DNA from: an uncultured Desulfovibrionaceae bacterium
Lineage (GTDB): Bacteria > Desulfobacterota > Desulfovibrionia > Desulfovibrionales > Desulfovibrionaceae
Direction: 5' to 3'
DNA: 18,314 bases
Assembly (NCBI GenBank): GCA_949427775.1
Contig: CASQEL010000011.1
Coordinates: forward strand, 1-18,314
Below the pieces are notes generated by a model. The model searched no databases. It saw nothing but the letters and a program-made list of their open reading frames with translations, and had not been told where the DNA came from. The translations under genes and the position numbers were made by a program. Each line of letters opens with the position of its first letter. The stretch's first letter is position 1. Below are positions 14,461-18,314 of the stretch, one piece after another.

Positions 14461-15603
14461 GTGCCCATAACCAAATATGCCCTGCCGGACATCATTTTCG
14501 GCCCCGGCACCTTTGCCCGTATGCCGCTGTGCGCGCGGCAACTCGGCGCGCAGCGGGTGCTGCTGGTCAGCGATCCCGGCGTGGAGCGCGCCGGGTGGGT
14601 GGAACAGGCGACGGATCTGTTGCGGGCCGACGGTCTGGAATGGGTCTATTACAACGAATGCGTGTCCAACCCCCGCGATACGGCGGTGGCCCGGGGAGCC
14701 GAAGTCTATCGCGAAGAGCGCGCCGACGTGATCGTCGCCCTGGGCGGAGGCAGCCCCATCGACACGGCCAAGGGCATAGCGGCGCTGGTGGGCAACGGCG
14801 GACGCATCCAGGATTACGAGGGCGCCAACAAATTGCGCAAGCCCCTGCCCCCCCTGCTCTGCCTGCCCACCACCGCGGGCAGCGGCTCGGACATCTCTCA
14901 GTTCTGCATTATCACCGACAGAAAGCGCCGCATGAAGATGTCCATCATCAGCCGCACCCTGACCCCCAATATCTCCATCGTCGATCCCCTGCTGACCCAT
15001 ACCTGCGACGCCCGTCTGCTGCTGGCTTCGGCCATCGACGCCCTGGCCCACGCCGTGGAATCCTATCTGTCCGTGCTGTCCTCCCCCTTCACCGAGGGGC
15101 AGGCCCTGGAATCCGTCGACCGGATCATGCGCTTTCTGCCCGCCGCCGTGCAGGACAAAAAACCCGAGGCGCTGGAACGGCTGAGCATCGCCAGCACGCA
15201 GGCGGGCATGTCCTTCAGCAACGCCGGACTGGGCGTGGGGCATTCCCTGGCCCACACTCTGGGAGGCATTTACGATGTCGGTCACGGCGCCGTGCATTCC
15301 GCGCTGCTGCCTGTGGTCATGGAATACAACATGCGCGACTGTCTGGAAAAGATGGCCGGCATCGGCCGGTGCATCATGGGCGGGGAACTGTCCAACGCGG
15401 AAGACACGGCGCGCGGAGGCATCGAATATCTGCGGAACTTTTTCACGCGCCTGGGCGCGCCGGTGCGTCTGTCGCGGGTTCTGCCCGACGATACGGGCCT
15501 GCCCGCCGTGTCCGTCGGCGCGTTGCAGGACGTCTGCACCCTGACCAATCCCCGCACGCCGCACGCCGGGGAACTGCTGGCGCTGTGCCGGGAGGCCTGG
15601 TGA
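14461..15603 (+). CDS. Iron-type (group III) alcohol dehydrogenase, ErcA-like
   Basis: This is a cytoplasmic NAD(P)-dependent dehydrogenase with a dehydroquinate-synthase-like fold; 380 residues. The start is GTG 14461 (MPITKYALPDIIFGPGT) with GGAGG eight bases upstream. It has the nucleotide-binding GGGSPIDTAKG and the family segment PTTAGSGSDIS. The complete metal set is Asp193 and His197 (DALAHAVE), His261 (GHSLAH) and His275 (DVGHG), so it should bind iron. The stretch DISQFCIITDRKRRMKMSIIS resembles the ErcA type, which in Pseudomonas is tied to ethanol-oxidation signalling through a histidine kinase. A kinase gene overlaps its stop codon here (TGATG), which supports a signalling link. 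Whether it acts mainly as a catalyst or as a regulator cannot be told; the ErcA assignment is by pattern memory, not alignment. Confidence 0.88.
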   Translation: MPITKYALPDIIFGPGTFARMPLCARQLGAQRVLLVSDPGVERAGWVEQATDLLRADGLEWVYYNECVSNPRDTAVARGAEVYREERADVIVALGGGSPIDTAKGIAALVGNGGRIQDYEGANKLRKPLPPLLCLPTTAGSGSDISQFCIITDRKRRMKMSIISRTLTPNISIVDPLLTHTCDARLLLASAIDALAHAVESYLSVLSSPFTEGQALESVDRIMRFLPAAVQDKKPEALERLSIASTQAGMSFSNAGLGVGHSLAHTLGGIYDVGHGAVHSALLPVVMEYNMRDCLEKMAGIGRCIMGGELSNAEDTARGGIEYLRNFFTRLGAPVRLSRVLPDDTGLPAVSVGALQDVCTLTNPRTPHAGELLALCREAW

Positions 15604-16844
15604 TGCGCGCCGAAACCACCCTGCAGGACATCATCGGACTGGAACACACCAAGCTGGGATTTTTTCAGGAACTGCGCCTGTCCATCGAGGCCCTGCGTCA
15701 GGCGCACGCGGAATCCGAGCAGCGACGGCGGGAAATCAGCACCATCCTGGACGGCATCACCGACGTGATGATGGTGCTTTCCGACACCTTGCGGATCATC
15801 GCCGTCAACCATGTGTTCCACGAAACCACCGGCGTTTCCGCCCCCGAAGGCGTCTGTTGCCACCGGATTTTCCGCAACCGGGACACCCCCTGCCCGGACT
15901 GCCCCGCCCTGCGCGCCCTGAATACCGGCGCGGTGTGCCGGGAAACCGCCATTTTCCGTCTGAACGGCGACAACCGCCAGTTCGAGATCGTGGCCTCGCC
16001 CCTGACGGCCTACGACGCCTCCGCGCCCCGAGTGCTGGTTTTCAAGCGCGACGTGACCGCCGAAAAGGAACTTCAGGCCAAGTATCTTCAGGCGGAAAAA
16101 ATGGCCACCGTGGGCATGCTGGCCGCGGGAGTGGCCCACGAGATCAACAATCCGCTGACCAGCATCTCCGGCTTCACCGAGGGCTTGCGCCGCACCCTGC
16201 GCCGCTGCGAAGAACGCCTGCCCGCCGAAATCTACGCGGGAGTGGCCGAGGATCTGGACACTATCCGCGACGAGTGCAAACGCTGTCAGGATATTGTGCG
16301 GGCCTTGCTGACCTTCAGCCGTCCGCAGTTTTCCTGCGTGTCCGTGCTCCCGCTTTCGTCCCTGGTGCGGGATGTGCTGAAAATTTCCCACAGTCTGCTG
16401 CACCGGCCGGAAAACCGGAACACGCGCCTGGAACTGGATCTGGCTCCCGGCGACGGTCCCGCCACCCTGGGAGACGAGGGACATCTCAAGCAGGTGCTGC
16501 TGAACCTGCTGGCCAACGCCCTGGACGCCACGGCCGCGGGAAACGGCATGGAACATGCGCCCGGGTACACGCCCACGGTCGTCATCCGCACCTGGGCCGA
16601 AGGCGACGGCGTGTACCTGTCCGTAAGCGACAACGGTTGCGGCATGGATGCGGAAAATGTCGGCAAACTTTTCGAGCCGTTTTTTACCACCAAGAAGGCG
16701 GGCCGGGGCATCGGCGTGGGATTGTCAACCTGCTACAGCATCGTGCGGGCCCACGGCGGGGAAATCAGCGTGCGCAGCGATCCCGGTCAGGGCTCCTGCT
16801 TCACCGTGCGCCTGCCCGCGCTCACGGAGGGCAACCATGTCTGA
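15603..16844 (+). CDS. Soluble PAS-domain sensor histidine kinase
   Basis: The product has 413 residues from ATG 15603, which overlaps the dehydrogenase stop by one base. There is no membrane segment, so it senses an internal signal. A helical N-terminus (1-45, charged, probably coiled coil) leads into a PAS domain (about 46-150) carrying a cysteine cluster: Cys85, Cys86, Cys97 and Cys100. The HisKA motif VAHEINNP has phospho-acceptor His179. The ATPase domain has the N box NLLANALDA (301-309), G1 DNGCGM (343-348), F box FEPFFTTK (357-364) and G2 GVGLS (371-375). This is the NtrB-like soluble kinase type that pairs with sigma-54 activators, and the partner gene overlaps its 3' end by eight bases. 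Translational coupling along all three genes suggests one sensing unit. The signal is unknown; redox, metal or a product of the adjacent dehydrogenase are candidates. Confidence 0.93.
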   Translation: MRAETTLQDIIGLEHTKLGFFQELRLSIEALRQAHAESEQRRREISTILDGITDVMMVLSDTLRIIAVNHVFHETTGVSAPEGVCCHRIFRNRDTPCPDCPALRALNTGAVCRETAIFRLNGDNRQFEIVASPLTAYDASAPRVLVFKRDVTAEKELQAKYLQAEKMATVGMLAAGVAHEINNPLTSISGFTEGLRRTLRRCEERLPAEIYAGVAEDLDTIRDECKRCQDIVRALLTFSRPQFSCVSVLPLSSLVRDVLKISHSLLHRPENRNTRLELDLAPGDGPATLGDEGHLKQVLLNLLANALDATAAGNGMEHAPGYTPTVVIRTWAEGDGVYLSVSDNGCGMDAENVGKLFEPFFTTKKAGRGIGVGLSTCYSIVRAHGGEISVRSDPGQGSCFTVRLPALTEGNHV

Positions 16845-18189
16845 CGCCTACAGCGTGCTGGTGGTGGACGACGAACCCGCCATTGCCCGTCTGCTCAAGC
16901 GCGAACTGGAAAGCGAGGTCCGCACCGTGCGGACGGCCCATACGGCGCAGGAAGCTCTCCAGGAAGCCAACAAAACGGATTTCGACGTGGCCGTGGTGGA
17001 CATACGTCTGCCCGACGCCCGCGGCATCGACCTGATGCGGGAACTGCGCGCCGTGCAGCCGGATATGGAGGTCATCTGCATCACCGGGCACGGCACCATC
17101 GGCGACGCTGTGGAAGCCATGCGCCTGGGGGCCTACGACTACATCACCAAGCCGTTCAATCTGGAAGAAATGGAACTGGTGGTGGAACGCGCGTACCAGA
17201 AGGCGTCGCTGCGTTCGGAAAACCGCCGTCTGCGCCACGCCCACGTGGCCATCGACGATCTCATCGTGGGCACGACCCGGCCCATGGAGGAGGTCCGCTA
17301 CCTGCTGGAACGGGTGGCCCCCACGGACGTGCCCGTGCTGTTGACCGGAGAAAGCGGCGCGGGCAAGGAGGTTCTGGCCCACGCCATCCAGCGCCGCAGT
17401 CGGCGCAGCGAGGCGCATTTCGTCATCAAAAACTGCGCCACCCTGCAAAAGGAACTGGCCCGCAGCGAATTGTTCGGCCATGTGCGCGGGGCCTTCACCG
17501 GCGCGCTGCACAACAGCAGCGGCCTGTTCGGAGAAGCGCACAAGGGCACCCTCTTCCTGGACGAAATCGGAGATATTCCTCCGGAAGTCCAGGCCTCGCT
17601 GCTGCGGGTGCTGGAAAACGGCACCTACCGTCCCGTGGGCGACAAGGCGCAGAAAAAATGCGACATCCGCTTTATTTTCGCCACCAACCGCAATCTGGCG
17701 GCGGAAGTGGAAGCGGGACATTTCAACGAAGCCTTTTTTCACCGTATCAACGTGTTCACCATTCATCTGCCTCCGTTGCGCGAACGCCGGGAAGATATTC
17801 CGCTGCTGGTGGAACATTTTCTGCGCATTCTGCCTGTGGGACACGGACAGCGCCTGCAAGTGCATCCGGCGGCCATGGACTGCCTGTTGCGCTACTCCTG
17901 GCCGGGCAACGTGCGGGAACTGCGCAACGTCATCGAACGCGGCATCATTCTGGCGGAACGCGGCGTGATCACCCTGCGCAGCCTGCCCCACGAGCTCTCC
18001 GCGCCCCCCCCTGTCGGGGAAGCATCCCCGTCGGAGCGGGATGAGGAAGAATCTCTCAAGTCTCTGGAACGCGCCCAGATCGAGCGCATGCTGGAACTCT
18101 GCGGCGGCAATCGCACTCTGGCGGCGCAAAAGCTGGGCATCAGCCGCAAGACCCTCTACCGCCGTCTGCGGACCTACGGGTTGCTGTAG
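16837..18189 (+). CDS. NtrC-family sigma-54-dependent response regulator
   Basis: The product has 450 residues; ATG 16837 has GGAGG six bases upstream and lies inside the end of the kinase gene. The receiver domain (1-120) has the acidic pair Asp11 and Asp12, phospho-acceptor Asp55, Thr83 and Lys105. The AAA+ domain has Walker A GESGAGKE (171-178), an intact GAFTGA loop (218-223) for contacting sigma-54, and Walker B FLDEIGD (240-246). The C-terminal Fis-type helix-turn-helix (about 410-450) contains GGNRTLAAQKLGISRKTLYRRL. All key residues are present, so it should be a phosphorylation-controlled activator of sigma-54 promoters. The obvious cognate kinase is the gene just upstream. Targets are unknown: I found no convincing GG-N10-GC promoter ahead of the dehydrogenase gene, so regulation of its own operon is not shown. 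Confidence 0.96.
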   Translation: MSDAYSVLVVDDEPAIARLLKRELESEVRTVRTAHTAQEALQEANKTDFDVAVVDIRLPDARGIDLMRELRAVQPDMEVICITGHGTIGDAVEAMRLGAYDYITKPFNLEEMELVVERAYQKASLRSENRRLRHAHVAIDDLIVGTTRPMEEVRYLLERVAPTDVPVLLTGESGAGKEVLAHAIQRRSRRSEAHFVIKNCATLQKELARSELFGHVRGAFTGALHNSSGLFGEAHKGTLFLDEIGDIPPEVQASLLRVLENGTYRPVGDKAQKKCDIRFIFATNRNLAAEVEAGHFNEAFFHRINVFTIHLPPLRERREDIPLLVEHFLRILPVGHGQRLQVHPAAMDCLLRYSWPGNVRELRNVIERGIILAERGVITLRSLPHELSAPPPVGEASPSERDEEESLKSLERAQIERMLELCGGNRTLAAQKLGISRKTLYRRLRTYGLL

Positions 18190-18260
18190 GACGAAAGACG
18201 ACCCGCTGTGATGTTGTATACTGTCGTCGCGGGGTTGCTTCGGAAAAAGAAAAGTGTGAT

Positions 18261-18308
18261 GTGGGGGAGGAAGGAAACTTCTTGGAAGAAGTTTCCTTCC
18301 TCCCCCAC
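18261..18308. terminator. 23-bp perfect hairpin after the response regulator gene
   Basis: The arms at 18261-18283 and 18286-18308 are exact complements with only two bases between. The left arm is a nearly pure purine G/A run and the right arm is C/T. It lies 71 bp after the last stop codon. No T-run follows within the window, so it is either a bidirectional or factor-assisted terminator or a copy of a dispersed palindromic repeat. Confidence 0.6.
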
Positions 18309-18314
18309 GCCCCC

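Noticed and set aside
14304..15602. Upstream extension of the kinase frame through the dehydrogenase gene
   Set aside because: The residues are Arg/Gly/Pro-rich out-of-frame translation of the dehydrogenase; the kinase starts at 15603 on a TGATG overlap.
1..18314. CRISPR array, tRNA, rRNA or transposase genes
   Set aside because: No repeat-spacer array, clover-leaf sequence or transposase/integrase motif was seen.

Overview
The window looks like chromosomal DNA from a GC-rich deltaproteobacterium of the Desulfovibrionaceae (Desulfovibrio/Bilophila-like). The grounds are the uninterrupted dnaA-dnaN-gyrB-gyrA block without recF, the DnaA and GyrB sequence types, and an iron-alcohol-dehydrogenase/histidine kinase/NtrC-type regulator operon. 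I could not run a database search, so the taxonomic call is inference.

Left part (1-6990, minus strand): the replication-initiation and gyrase operon, reading leftward as dnaA, dnaN, gyrB and gyrA, with gyrA running off the left edge. dnaN and gyrB overlap by one base. gyrB and gyrA are separated by 201 bp that hold a perfect 26-bp inverted repeat around a 14-bp palindrome, followed by a possible attenuator. No convincing DnaA-box cluster is visible, so oriC is not located. Gene polarity does switch from minus to plus across the 418-bp gap 6991-7408.

Middle (7409-11411): a membrane-anchored M23 peptidase (plus strand), converging on a large OafA-type acyltransferase with a C-terminal SGNH domain (minus strand). 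The acyltransferase and its upstream region are clearly more AT-rich than their neighbours and look acquired. A small XRE-type regulator is divergent from it. Between the two lie three direct repeats with an exact 19-bp period, a candidate operator for both genes.

Right part (11760-18189, plus strand): three CDP-sugar genes, namely glucose-1-phosphate cytidylyltransferase (rfbF), CDP-glucose 4,6-dehydratase (rfbG) and a divergent RmlC-like epimerase. These would make CDP-4-keto-6-deoxyglucose and probably a C3/C5 epimer. No reductase, aminotransferase or glycosyltransferase follows. Then come three tightly overlapping genes: a group-III iron-type alcohol dehydrogenase resembling the ErcA regulatory-dehydrogenase type, a soluble PAS histidine kinase with a cysteine cluster, and a sigma-54-dependent response regulator. 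The window ends in a 23-bp perfect hairpin.

The clearest unexplained signals are the gyrB-gyrA inverted repeat, the 19-bp repeats at the regulator/acyltransferase promoter region, and a palindrome of the CGGAACATGTTCCG type that recurs in several intergenic gaps.
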